The notes under the pieces were generated by a model. It saw only the letters and a program-made list of their open reading frames with translations. It ran no database searches and was not told where the DNA came from. Positions 43,567-51,912 of a stretch of 64,000 bases of DNA are shown here, piece after piece (the first letter of the stretch is position 1; every line of letters starts with the position of its first letter). The DNA comes from CALKJU01 sp046349355 (GTDB lineage: Bacteria > Pseudomonadota > Alphaproteobacteria > Geminicoccales > Geminicoccaceae), in contig JAXMCM010000016.1 in NCBI GenBank assembly GCA_046349355.1, positions 321,574-385,573 on the forward strand, in the 5' to 3' direction. A program made the position numbers and the translations under genes.

Positions 43567-44184
43567 TCAGCCCTCGGGTTCCTCTGCAACCAGCGCGCCG
43601 GGCCAGAGGACACCGAGCAGGGGGCGCGCCGCGATCACCTCGATCCCGTGCAGCGTGGGTGCCGAGTAGGCGGTCAGGTCGTAGCGGTCGGCCTGCGCCG
43701 CCGGGTGCATCCGGCGCAGCAGCGCCCGACCGTCGGCGAGTTCGGCCAGCACGTCGAAGCCGATCAGGTTGCGCACGTCGGTGTCCGCTTCGGCACGCAC
43801 CAGCGCCAGCTGGCCGGGCCGCAGCAGCGGCGCCATGCTGTCGTCCTCGATGCTCACCGCCGCCAGCCGCTCCTCGGCCAGCCGCATGGCGCGGCTGCCC
43901 GCCGCCGGCGCCGGCAGGAAGAGGCCGCCCGGGATCAGCCGGCCGATCAGCGGCAGGCTGGTCCGCCGCGGGTCGCGGCCGAACAGCAGGAACTCCGGCG
44001 TGGTGTCGAGCGCCTCGGCGATCCGTTCTACCACCTGGCGAGGCGGCGCGTACTCGTCCCGCTCGTAGGGGCCGATCGCCGTCTGGTGCCGGCCGATCTT
44101 CTCCGCCAGCTCGATCTGGCTCATTCCGCGGGCCTGGCGCAGCGCCCGCATGCGCGCGCCGAGCGAGGGCTGGGGCCGTGCCAT
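43567..44184 (-). CDS. HTH regulator with S24 peptidase-like C-terminal domain
   Basis: The 205 aa protein has an HTH (MSQIELAEKIGRHQTAIGPYER) and a LexA/CI-type S24 domain. The nucleophile Ser is in IEDDSMAPLLRPGQLALV. At the position of the general-base Lys it has Arg (GRALLRRMHP), so self-cleavage may be lost. Such regulators act as phage-type or stress repressors. Divergent to it, the AT-rich gap contains a tiny plus-strand ORF that stops after nine codons. Confidence 0.82.
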   Translation of the reverse strand: MARPQPSLGARMRALRQARGMSQIELAEKIGRHQTAIGPYERDEYAPPRQVVERIAEALDTTPEFLLFGRDPRRTSLPLIGRLIPGGLFLPAPAAGSRAMRLAEERLAAVSIEDDSMAPLLRPGQLALVRAEADTDVRNLIGFDVLAELADGRALLRRMHPAAQADRYDLTAYSAPTLHGIEVIAARPLLGVLWPGALVAEEPEG

Positions 44185-44204
44185 GCCTGCCGATCCGACT
44201 TATG

Positions 44205-44231
44205 GTATGTTTGTTCTCACTTAAACAATAC
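44205..44231. promoter_or_regulatory. Imperfect dyad upstream of the S24-type regulator
   Basis: GTATGTTTG and AAACAATAC can be aligned as imperfect arms (GTAT/ATAC, GTTT/AAAC) on either side of a 9-base centre, 20 bases before the regulator ATG. A self-repressor such as the adjacent CI-like protein would be expected to bind such a site. The match is imperfect. Confidence 0.35.
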
Positions 44232-44278
44232 TAGAAATTCTGGAGACCCGCAATGGCCGGGACTCGTATAAGGCAACG

Positions 44279-46639
44279 CTAAGGCTTCAACCGCAGCACT
44301 TCGGACACCTCGTCGGGGAGCGGCCGGCGCATCGGCCTATACCGACCGGAGGCCCACAGCGCCGTCTGGTCGTCCCAGTGCGGCGACAGCGGATGGCCGG
44401 ACTGGCCGGTCGCCGCGACGAAGCGCGAGGACGCCGGATCGCCCCAGTCGACGATCATCCGGTAGGACGGGCCCATGCCGCTGACGAAGGCGTCGGCGCC
44501 GTCGCCGCCGGGATAGGGCGCGACGGCGACCGTGGCGCCGTCGCCGCCGGTCGGCACCTCGATGCGGAACAGCGGGCCCAGATACGGCACCCGCTCCATC
44601 AGCCGGTGCCGCATCACCGTCCGGTGCGGCCGGTCCCAGCGCCAGCTCCGCCAGTCCGGACCCTCGCTCGCCGCGAGCCGGTCCGCCGCCCGCTCCCAGG
44701 CCAGCCGTACCCGCTCGGCGCAGCTCTCCTCGATGCCGGGCGTGGCGATGTCGTCGCACCACACCGGCCGGTCGGTCAGCACGCGCCGCATGAACTCCGG
44801 CCGCATCCCGCGATAGGCCTCGAACAGCGGTCCCAGCTCGTCGCCGTAGATCGCCACGGCCAGCGCATCGTACCAGGCGGCGAAGGCCAGCGGCTCGGGC
44901 CGGTCGCCGGCCATCGTCCCGTCCCACGCCGCGATGGCCTCGATCAGCCCGGGCGGGCCCATGTCCCGCGCCGCCTCGGTGAGGACGGGGGCGAACATCT
45001 GCGCCAGCGGCGAGACGATGTCGGCCTGCATCGCCGCGAAGCTGTCGGCGTCGAGGTCGTTGCGCGTACCCAGCATCGCCTCGATCCGCCCGGCGCGCAG
45101 GCCCGGATCCCAGTCCTTCGTGATCAGGTACGGATAGTCCGGCCCGACCAGGCGGTTGTTGGCGTTGACGATCTGGCCGCCGGCCGGATCGACCGTGCGC
45201 GGCAGGTCAGGGAAGGGGATCCAGCCCGTCCAGTCGTGCGAGCCGTCCGCACCCGGAGCCGGCACGGTCCCGTCGCCGCTGCGGCGGATCGGCACCCGGC
45301 CGGGCGCGATCAGCCCGATCTGCCCGTCGGCCGATGCCCAGGTCACGTTCTGCTGCGGGCTGAGGAAGCCGGTCACCCCGGCCTCGAGCTCGCCCGGCGT
45401 GCCGGCGGTGGCGAGGCGAAAGCCGGCGGTCAGCGTCCGGTCGTCGTCGGCCAGCGCCGTCCACGCCAGCGCCAGCACCGCGTCGGGCCCGCTCAGCGTG
45501 GCGCTGTCGGCGATCAGGTCCGACAGCACCGGCCCGTGCCGCGTCTCGCGCACCCGCAGCGTCTCGACGCGGCCGCTGCGGCTGCGGATCTCCTCCTCGC
45601 GGATCGTGAAGGGCCGCGGTCCGTCGGGCGTGCGATAGGCCTGGCCGCCATCGGCCAGCGTCTCGACGAACAGGTCCTGGGTGTCCGGCCCGGTGTTGGT
45701 CAGGCCCCAGGCGAGGCTGGCGTTGCGCCCGGCGACGACGATCGGCATGGCCGGCATCGTCCCGCCGATCACGTCGAGACCCGGGGCCTGCAGGCTGGCG
45801 AGGTACCAGATCCCCGGCGCCGACAGGCCGAGATGCGGATCGTTGGCGAGCAGCGGCTTGCCGCCGCGGCTGCGCGTGCCGTCCACCACCCACACGTTCG
45901 AGCCCAGCCCCGGCGGCGATGCCGGCGGCAGCGCCCGCTCCAGCGCCTCGAGGTCGAGGCCGGCCAGCTGGCGGTCGACCGCCGCCAGCGTCACCGGCCC
46001 GCCGGCCTCCGGGAACAGGTCGGCCAGCTGCTCGGGCGTGACCTGCCGGGCAAGCCGCGCCCGCAGCAGCTCGGTGCGCCAGTTGCTGCCGAGGTCCAGC
46101 GCCATCAGCCGGGTGAAGGCCAGCGAGTCGACCACCGTCCACGTCTCGGGCGTGTGCCACAGCAGCTGGAACTCGGGCGGCAGCGGCCCGCGCCAGCCCT
46201 CGAGATAGGCGTTGACGCCGCGCGCGTAGGCCTCGAGCAGGGCCCGGTCGTCCGCGGCAAGGCCCCCGGCCGCCGCCGTGGCGTGCCGGTAGAGCCCCAG
46301 CGTCCGCATGAAGCGGTCGGTCGGCAGCGCTGCATCGCCGACCAGCTCGGCCAGCCGGCCCTGCACCAGCCGGCGACTCGCCTCCATCTGCCACAGCCGG
46401 TCCTGGGCGTGGACGTAGCCCAGCGCCGCGTAGGCATCAGCCGCCGAGGCGGCGCTGATGTGCGGGATGCCGTAGCCGTCGCGGGCGACCTCGACGGTCT
46501 CGCCGAGGCCCGGCAGCGTCGCCTCGCCGCTGGTCCGCGGCAGCGAGCCCCAGGCCAGCCAGCCGAGCATCCCGGCGGCCGCCGCCAGGAGCAGCAGCAG
46601 CCCCTGGCCGAAGCGGACGGCGAGGCGGCGCAGGCTCAG
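44279..46639 (-). CDS. Penicillin acylase (Ntn-hydrolase) family protein
   Basis: This family is made as a precursor and self-cleaves to two chains. The catalytic N-terminal Ser of the beta chain is in PGLGSNVWVVDG, and DGYGIPHISA and DRLWQMEASRRLVQGRLAE are in the alpha chain. An N-terminal hydrophobic anchor or signal (FGQGLLLLLAAAAGMLGWLAW) is present. The only codon that keeps it complete is a CTG at 46639 that overlaps the HAD stop as CTGA (786 aa); the ATG at 46570 would lose part of the anchor. Substrates in the family include penicillins and acyl-homoserine lactones; the one here is unknown. Confidence 0.82.
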   Translation of the reverse strand: MSLRRLAVRFGQGLLLLLAAAAGMLGWLAWGSLPRTSGEATLPGLGETVEVARDGYGIPHISAASAADAYAALGYVHAQDRLWQMEASRRLVQGRLAELVGDAALPTDRFMRTLGLYRHATAAAGGLAADDRALLEAYARGVNAYLEGWRGPLPPEFQLLWHTPETWTVVDSLAFTRLMALDLGSNWRTELLRARLARQVTPEQLADLFPEAGGPVTLAAVDRQLAGLDLEALERALPPASPPGLGSNVWVVDGTRSRGGKPLLANDPHLGLSAPGIWYLASLQAPGLDVIGGTMPAMPIVVAGRNASLAWGLTNTGPDTQDLFVETLADGGQAYRTPDGPRPFTIREEEIRSRSGRVETLRVRETRHGPVLSDLIADSATLSGPDAVLALAWTALADDDRTLTAGFRLATAGTPGELEAGVTGFLSPQQNVTWASADGQIGLIAPGRVPIRRSGDGTVPAPGADGSHDWTGWIPFPDLPRTVDPAGGQIVNANNRLVGPDYPYLITKDWDPGLRAGRIEAMLGTRNDLDADSFAAMQADIVSPLAQMFAPVLTEAARDMGPPGLIEAIAAWDGTMAGDRPEPLAFAAWYDALAVAIYGDELGPLFEAYRGMRPEFMRRVLTDRPVWCDDIATPGIEESCAERVRLAWERAADRLAASEGPDWRSWRWDRPHRTVMRHRLMERVPYLGPLFRIEVPTGGDGATVAVAPYPGGDGADAFVSGMGPSYRMIVDWGDPASSRFVAATGQSGHPLSPHWDDQTALWASGRYRPMRRPLPDEVSEVLRLKP

Positions 46640-47256
46640 GGCAGCAGGCCCAGCCGCTGCAGGTCCGTCTCGAGGGTGGCGGCGTCGGTGAAGCGGTGCG
46701 CGTGCATGCCGAGCCGCCGCGCCGTGGCGACGTTGGCGGGCGCGTCGTCGATGAACAGGCAGGCCTCCGCGGCCGCCGGCATCGACGCCAGCGCGTGCCG
46801 GAAGATCGCCTCGCCGGGCTTGGCCAGCCGCAGGTCGCCCGAGACGTAGATGTCGCGGAACAGGCCGAGGAAGGCGTAGTCCGGGTCGTTGCGCACCAGC
46901 GGGAAGGTCTCGCCCGACCAGTTGGTGATCGCCCACAGCGGCGTGCCCCGCGCGTGCAGCCGTTCCAGCACCTCGACGGTCGGCTGCAGCGGCCCGCCGA
47001 TCATCTCGAGCCAGCGGTCGAAGTACATCCGGATCAGCGGCGCCTGCTCGGGATGGGACGCGACCAGCTCGGCAATGGCCTCGCCGAAGGCGCGTCCCTC
47101 GTCCATCCGGTGGTTCCAGGCCGGCGACACGACCTCGGCGAGGAAGCGCTCCATCTCGGCCTCCTCGGCGAAGTGCCGGCGGTAGAGGTGGCGCGGATTC
47201 CAGTCGATCAGCACCCCGCCGAGATCGAACACCACGATGTGCGGTACGGTCGTCAC
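46636..47256 (-). CDS. HAD-family hydrolase
   Basis: The 206 aa protein has the HAD motif I in VVFDLGGVLIDWNPRHLY (nucleophile Asp), motif II in AITNWSGE, motif III Lys in RLAKPGEAIF, and motif IV in LFIDDAPANV. The cap is of the small helical type, as in YihX and related sugar-phosphatases. The GTG at 47256, after GAGGCAGGC, is the best start; upstream residues in the open frame are non-conserved. Substrate unknown. It is translationally coupled to the acylase. Confidence 0.88.
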   Translation of the reverse strand: MTTVPHIVVFDLGGVLIDWNPRHLYRRHFAEEAEMERFLAEVVSPAWNHRMDEGRAFGEAIAELVASHPEQAPLIRMYFDRWLEMIGGPLQPTVEVLERLHARGTPLWAITNWSGETFPLVRNDPDYAFLGLFRDIYVSGDLRLAKPGEAIFRHALASMPAAAEACLFIDDAPANVATARRLGMHAHRFTDAATLETDLQRLGLLP

Positions 47257-47378
47257 GCCTGCCTCGCCAAGGATCCCGAGCGGGCCGGACCCTAGGCGAG
47301 CCGCCGGTCCGGGAAAAGCCTTGCCTCGCGGCGAGGGCCCCGGCATCGCTGCCGCCGGACGAAGGGCGGGGGAGGCGG

Positions 47379-47933
47379 ATGCTGCTGCGCGAGATCACCG
47401 GTGCGGACGGGGTGACCTTCGACCTGCGCTACGCCACCGCCGACAACTTCACCGGCCGGCCGGTCTACGCCCGGTCCGCCTGCTACCTGCTGCCCGAGGC
47501 CGCCGACCGGCTGGCCGCTGCCGTCGCCATCGCCGGCCGCCTCGGCTACCGCCTGCACGTCTTCGACGCCTATCGGCCGACCGAGGCGCAGTGGCGGTTC
47601 TGGGCGCACACGCCCGATCCCGAGTTCCTGGCCGATCCGCGCCGCGGCTCGCCGCACTCGCGCGGCGCCGCCGTCGACCTCACCCTGCGCGATGCCGACG
47701 GCCGCGAGCTCGACATGGGCACCGGCTTTGACGCCTTCACCCCGCTGTCGCACCACGGCCACCCGGGCGTCTCGCCCGAGGCGCAGCGCAACCGGCTGCT
47801 CCTGCTCGGTATCATGACCACCGCCGGCTGGGACTTCTACGCCAACGAGTGGTGGCACTATCAGCTGTTCCGGGCGCGCGAGCGCTACCCGCTGCTGGCC
47901 GACGGTACGGGCGCGCCAACGCTGATGCGCTGA
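47379..47933 (+). CDS. ddpX: D-alanyl-D-alanine dipeptidase (VanX/DdpX family)
   Basis: VanX-type Zn peptidases cut D-Ala-D-Ala, here probably to recycle peptidoglycan dipeptide rather than for vancomycin resistance, since no vanA or vanH gene is present. The metal motif SxHxxGxAxD is SPHSRGAAVD, and the catalytic Glu and third metal His are in NEWWHYQ. DAYRPTEAQWRFW is also conserved. The 184 aa protein has no clear signal peptide, so it is likely cytoplasmic. GGGGGAGGCGG precedes the ATG. Confidence 0.9.
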   Translation: MLLREITGADGVTFDLRYATADNFTGRPVYARSACYLLPEAADRLAAAVAIAGRLGYRLHVFDAYRPTEAQWRFWAHTPDPEFLADPRRGSPHSRGAAVDLTLRDADGRELDMGTGFDAFTPLSHHGHPGVSPEAQRNRLLLLGIMTTAGWDFYANEWWHYQLFRARERYPLLADGTGAPTLMR

Positions 47934-47943
47934 GGCCCTTGCC

Positions 47944-49092
47944 TCAGCTGGCTTCCGCCGCGACGGGACCGGACTTGTACTTGCCGACCGTGTCGGCGAG
48001 CTTGGCATTGTTCTGCTCGCGCAGCCGCGCCGCCGCATCGTCGTAGAGGAACGGCAGGAAGGCGTAGCGCTTGCCGGCCGTCACCGGCCAGACCTTGTGC
48101 AGCAGCGAGCAGGAGAACACCACGGCGCCCCCGGTCGGCGCCCGGTAGCGGCGGGAGCCGAACTCCGGGAAGCACAGGTCGCCGCCCTCGTAGGCGTCGG
48201 CGTCGAGGTTGATGGTGACGGCGAATCGGCGGTGCGCGGTGCCGTAGGTCGTGTCGTCGCGATGCGCGTTGAAGTGTCCGCCGGTGTCGGCGTCGTAGCA
48301 GACGACGATATAGCGCTCCATGCGCGTCACGTGGAACTGGAAGGCCTTGCGGATCTCGGGGATCAGCCGCCGCTCGATGCGCTGGCGGGCGGCGACCTTG
48401 AGGCCCTCGTCCTCGATGTTGCAGTCCGAGCGGCGCTTGTGGCTGTAGTCGACGATGCCGACGGTCTTGCCGCCGACGTCGCGCATGAAGCCCGAATCGA
48501 CGCCGCCCTTCTCCTCGTAGTAGTCGATCAGCCGCTTGCAGAACTCGGGCTCGAACACGCGCGGCAGGACCAGCACCGGGGCGAACAGCGGCACCCGCGC
48601 ATGCTGGTCGATCGGCGGCAGCCGGCCGAGGAAGGCGATGGCCGATTCGGCGTGCCGCCCGGCATCGTCGAACGGCACCACGCCGACGACCCGGAGCATC
48701 GGGTCGAGGATGATCCACTGCGCCCGGTACGCCACCGGCGCCGAGGCGCCCTGCTGCGGCGTGTCGGCGACGCCGTACTGCCGGGCGATGGCGAGGTCGA
48801 GGTCCCAGAAGAAACGGATCCCCGGCACCATCTGCTGGACGCGGCCCTCGTCGCGGTCGCGTGCATCGGAGGTGACCCCGAAGAAGGAAAGCTTCTCATC
48901 GTCGAACAGCTGCCGGTTGCGGAATACCGCGGCCAGCGCAGCCTGGGCCTGGGGCGACGAGGACGAGCCGAGGAAACACAGCACGACATAGCGCCCGGCG
49001 ACGGTGTCGAACGAGAAGGTCGGGTTGTTGCTCGACGCCGCCTTGAACCAGGGGGCGGGGTCGCCGGGACGCAGGCCTGGGGCAGTCGACAT
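47944..49092 (-). CDS. Redoxin-like domain fused to a 2OG-Fe(II) prolyl-hydroxylase-type oxygenase
   Basis: Residues 1-165 have an AhpC/TSA thioredoxin-like fold (FKAASSNNPTFSFDTVAGRY, then VLCFLGSSSSPQAQ). The Cys that normally follows Pro-x3-Thr in the active site is absent, and only Cys39 in the strand remains. Residues about 180-360 form a P4Hc-type domain with the iron site HxD in FNAHRDDTTYG, the distal His in LLHKVWPV and a following GKRY for 2-oxoglutarate. The 382 aa chain is thus a probable non-peroxidatic redoxin joined to an oxygenase. Target unknown. Confidence 0.85.
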   Translation of the reverse strand: MSTAPGLRPGDPAPWFKAASSNNPTFSFDTVAGRYVVLCFLGSSSSPQAQAALAAVFRNRQLFDDEKLSFFGVTSDARDRDEGRVQQMVPGIRFFWDLDLAIARQYGVADTPQQGASAPVAYRAQWIILDPMLRVVGVVPFDDAGRHAESAIAFLGRLPPIDQHARVPLFAPVLVLPRVFEPEFCKRLIDYYEEKGGVDSGFMRDVGGKTVGIVDYSHKRRSDCNIEDEGLKVAARQRIERRLIPEIRKAFQFHVTRMERYIVVCYDADTGGHFNAHRDDTTYGTAHRRFAVTINLDADAYEGGDLCFPEFGSRRYRAPTGGAVVFSCSLLHKVWPVTAGKRYAFLPFLYDDAAARLREQNNAKLADTVGKYKSGPVAAEAS

Positions 49093-49178
49093 CGCGTGGC
49101 CACCTTGTTGCTGACGCTCGCAGGTCCGCAAGCGTAGGCTGGGCCACGCCGGATTGGCAATGCGCTGGGTCACGGGGA

Positions 49179-50270
49179 ATGGGTCGCAACCGCGCCTGGG
49201 TGAACGATGCGATCGCCCGCATCGAGGCCGACGTGCAGCGCTCGGCGGACACCCATCTCGTCCCGCTGCGGCTCGCCGCCTTTCCCAACGTCGCGGTCTA
49301 CTTCAAGGACGAGTCGACGCATCCCAGCGGCAGCCTCAAGCACCGCCTTGCCCGCTCGCTGTTCCTCTACGGCCTGTGCAACGGCTGGATTCGCGAGGGC
49401 ACCACCCTCGTCGAGGCCTCGTCGGGTTCGACCGCGGTCTCCGAGGCCTACTTCGCCCGGCTGCTCGAGCTGCCGTTCGTCGCGGTGATGCCGCGCACCA
49501 CGAGCCAGCAGAAGATCGAGGCCATCGCGTTCCAGGGCGGGCGCTGCCACCTCGTCGACGATCCGACCCGGGTCGAGGCCGAGAGCCGCCGCATCGCCGC
49601 CGACTGCGGCGGCCACTTCATGGACCAGTTCACCTTCGCCGAGCGGGCCACCGACTGGCGCGGCAACAACAACATCGCCGAATCGATCTTCCACCAGCTC
49701 GCCCGCGAGGCGCATCCGGTGCCGGCCTGGGTGGTGGTCGGCGCCGGCACCGGCGGGACCTCGGCGACCATCGGCCGCTACCTGCGCTACCGCGGCCTGC
49801 CCACCCGCCTGTGCGTCGTCGACCCCGAGCACTCGGTGTTCTTCGACGGCTACCGCGAGGGCAGCCGGGCACCGGTCGCCAGCCGCGGCTCGGCGATCGA
49901 GGGCATCGGCCGGCCGCGCGTCGAGCTGTCCTTCCAGCCCGAGATCGTCGACCGGATGCTGAAGGTGCCGGATGTGCTCAGCCTCGCCGCGCTGCGGGCG
50001 CTGGAACGCCTGCTCGGCCGGCGCTGCGGCGGCTCGACCGGGACCAATTTCGTCGGCGTCCTGCAGCTGGCCGCCGAGCTCGCCGCCGCCGGCCGCCCGG
50101 CCAGCATCGTGACGCTGATCTGCGACGGCGGCGACCGCTACCGCGGCACCTACTACGACGATGCCTGGCTGGCGGCGCAGGGCCACGCCATGGAGGCGGC
50201 CGGCCAGCGCATCGAGCGGGCGCTGGGCGGCGACGCCGCCGCCCTGGGCCTCGCCTCCTGCGAGCGCTAG
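49179..50270 (+). CDS. PLP-dependent cysteine synthase family protein, Cds1-like
   Basis: The 363 aa fold-type II PLP enzyme has its Schiff-base Lys in HPSGSLKHRLA, the substrate loop EASSGSTAVSEAYFA, and the phosphate-binding GAGTGGTSATIGRYL. The sequence is closer to the Cds1/cysteine desulfhydrase branch of the family than to CysK, which has a TGNTGI loop. It may degrade cysteine to sulfide, pyruvate and ammonia. It is divergent from the redoxin-oxygenase gene; a link in sulfur or redox metabolism is only a guess. Its 3' end overlaps that of mscL by four bases. Confidence 0.82.
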   Translation: MGRNRAWVNDAIARIEADVQRSADTHLVPLRLAAFPNVAVYFKDESTHPSGSLKHRLARSLFLYGLCNGWIREGTTLVEASSGSTAVSEAYFARLLELPFVAVMPRTTSQQKIEAIAFQGGRCHLVDDPTRVEAESRRIAADCGGHFMDQFTFAERATDWRGNNNIAESIFHQLAREAHPVPAWVVVGAGTGGTSATIGRYLRYRGLPTRLCVVDPEHSVFFDGYREGSRAPVASRGSAIEGIGRPRVELSFQPEIVDRMLKVPDVLSLAALRALERLLGRRCGGSTGTNFVGVLQLAAELAAAGRPASIVTLICDGGDRYRGTYYDDAWLAAQGHAMEAAGQRIERALGGDAAALGLASCER

Positions 50271-50707
50271 GTCCGCTTCGCCAGGAGGTCGCGGATCTCG
50301 GTCAGCAGGACGACGTCGGCCGGCGGGGGCGGCGGCGCCGCCGCGACCTTGGCCTCCTCCTTCTTCTCCAGCATCCGCTTCAGGTTGTTGAACTGCTTGA
50401 TGAGGATGAACAGGGCGAAGGCGACGATGACGAACTTGATGATGGCGTTGATGAAGTTGCCGTAGGCGAAGACCGCGGCGCCGGCGTCCTTGGCGGCCTT
50501 GAGCGACGGGTAGTCGACGTCGCGCATGGTCAGCTGCAGGTACTTGTCGCTGAAATCGACGCCGCCGAGGATCACGCCGATCGGCGGCATGATGATGTCG
50601 TCGACCATCGAGGTGACGATGGCGGTGAAGGCGGCACCGATGATGATGCCGACGGCCATGTCGAGCACGTTGCCCTTCAGCGCGAACTCGCGGAATTCCT
50701 TGAGCAT
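50267..50707 (-). CDS. mscL: Large-conductance mechanosensitive channel MscL
   Basis: MscL opens under membrane tension to release solutes during osmotic downshock. The conserved start MLKEFREFALKGNVLDMAVG is followed by TM1 (IIIGAAFTAIVTSMVDDIIMPP), the periplasmic loop, TM2 (INAIIKFVIVAFALFILI) and the cytoplasmic helix with ERKK-like NLKRMLEKKEE. At 146 aa it is a usual length. A Pro-rich stretch precedes the last helix. Confidence 0.96.
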   Translation of the reverse strand: MLKEFREFALKGNVLDMAVGIIIGAAFTAIVTSMVDDIIMPPIGVILGGVDFSDKYLQLTMRDVDYPSLKAAKDAGAAVFAYGNFINAIIKFVIVAFALFILIKQFNNLKRMLEKKEEAKVAAAPPPPPADVVLLTEIRDLLAKRT

Positions 50708-50787
50708 TTCCTTCCTCGCAACGGCTTCGGTTTGGCCGCACCGTACTGCCGGCCGGCGGAGCCATCAACCGGCGGCAGAAATGACGA

Positions 50788-50815
50788 CGCCCCCGGGGAT
50801 CGCTCCCCGGGGGCG
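50788..50815 (-). terminator. Strong GC-rich hairpin, probable terminator of the sugar ABC operon
   Basis: CGCCCCCGGGGA and TCCCCGGGGGCG form a perfect 12-bp stem with a TCGC loop, 34 bases beyond the stop of the sugar-binding protein gene in the direction of its transcription. A second, weaker inverted repeat (GACGGCCG-GA-CGGCCGTC, 50825-50842) precedes it. No long T tail is present. Confidence 0.7.
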
Positions 50816-50848
50816 CCGCTGACCGACGGCCGGACGGCCGTCAGCCGC

Positions 50849-51862
50849 TTACTTGGCGATGCAGGTCGCCGCGGTCTCGGGCGTGCAGACGTCGAGGCCG
50901 GTGTAGGTCGGATCGGCCGGAGGAGCGCCGCCCTCCTTCATCTGCAGCAGGGCGAGCATGGTCTTGTAGCCCATCTCGAACGGCCGCTGGCCGACCTGGC
51001 CGAGCGACAGGCCCTTCTCCATCAGCTCCATCTGCACAGGCAGCGTGTCGGCGACGACGAGCGCGAGGCTCTTGTCGTCGATGCGCGCCTTATGCTTCTC
51101 CGCGACCTTGGTGTAGGCCTGCGGGATGAACTGCGGGAAGCCGCCGGTCGGGACGAAGGCATCGAGCTCGGTGTACTTGCCGAGGATGTCCTCCATCTGC
51201 TGCACCGAGCGCGGGAAGTCGTCGTCGGTGTAGAGCGGGCAGCCGTCGACCTCGTTCCAGCCGTTCTGGCCGGTCAGGCGGTCGCCGGGGGCGGCGGCCG
51301 ACTTGGCACCCGACAGCGTGTCGCGGATGCCCTGCATGCGCTCGTTGTGGTTGGCCGCGGCGGCGCCGCCGGACTGGATGCAGATCGTCCCGCCGTTCGG
51401 CTTGATGGTCTGCACGATCTTGGCGAGGTTGACGCCGATCTCGTAGTTGTGCGTGCCGATGTAGGCGACGCGCAGGCCCTTGTCCTTGTCCAGCAGGTCG
51501 CTGTCCCAGGTCAGGACCGGGATGCCGGCGGCCTTGGCGGCCTCGAGCGCCTTGCCCATGGCGGCGGCGTTCGACGGGCTGACGGCGATGCCGTCGACCT
51601 TCTTGGCGATCAGGTCGTTGACGACCTGGACCTGCTCCTCACCGCCGCCGTGCTCGCCGGGGCCGATGTAGAGGCACTCGAACTTGCCGGGATTCTCGGC
51701 CTCGGCCTTGCGGCAGCCGGCCAGCGCCTGGTCGAAGAACGGGTTGTTCATGTTCTTCGGCACGAGCGCGAAGACGTAGCCGTCGGCCGACGCGGGCGTC
51801 ACCGCCCCGCCGAACGCCAGCACCGCGGCGGCAGCCGCGGCCGACATCAGGAACTTCTTCAT
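50849..51862 (-). CDS. Sugar ABC transporter periplasmic binding protein (FrcB-like)
   Basis: The 337 aa protein has a Sec signal (MKKFLMSAAAAAAVLAFGG, cleaved after PASA) and a type I periplasmic-binding fold: YVFALVPKNMNNPFFDQALA, DGIAVSPSNAAAM, GIPVLTWDSDL and YIGTHNYEIG. These are sugar-binding features shared with ribose/fructose/xylose-type binders. It is the last gene of an ATPase-permease-binding-protein operon. The ligand is unknown; the neighbouring sugar-acid dehydratase points to a pentose or similar sugar. Confidence 0.9.
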   Translation of the reverse strand: MKKFLMSAAAAAAVLAFGGAVTPASADGYVFALVPKNMNNPFFDQALAGCRKAEAENPGKFECLYIGPGEHGGGEEQVQVVNDLIAKKVDGIAVSPSNAAAMGKALEAAKAAGIPVLTWDSDLLDKDKGLRVAYIGTHNYEIGVNLAKIVQTIKPNGGTICIQSGGAAAANHNERMQGIRDTLSGAKSAAAPGDRLTGQNGWNEVDGCPLYTDDDFPRSVQQMEDILGKYTELDAFVPTGGFPQFIPQAYTKVAEKHKARIDDKSLALVVADTLPVQMELMEKGLSLGQVGQRPFEMGYKTMLALLQMKEGGAPPADPTYTGLDVCTPETAATCIAK

Positions 51863-51912
51863 GGTCACCTAACCTCCCGTTTTGACGAGATGCGGTCGGG
51901 CCGAGCGGGGGC

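Noticed and set aside
47379..47933. Vancomycin resistance gene vanX
   Set aside because: There are no vanA, vanH or vanRS genes; a peptidoglycan-recycling dipeptidase is more likely in a Gram-negative.
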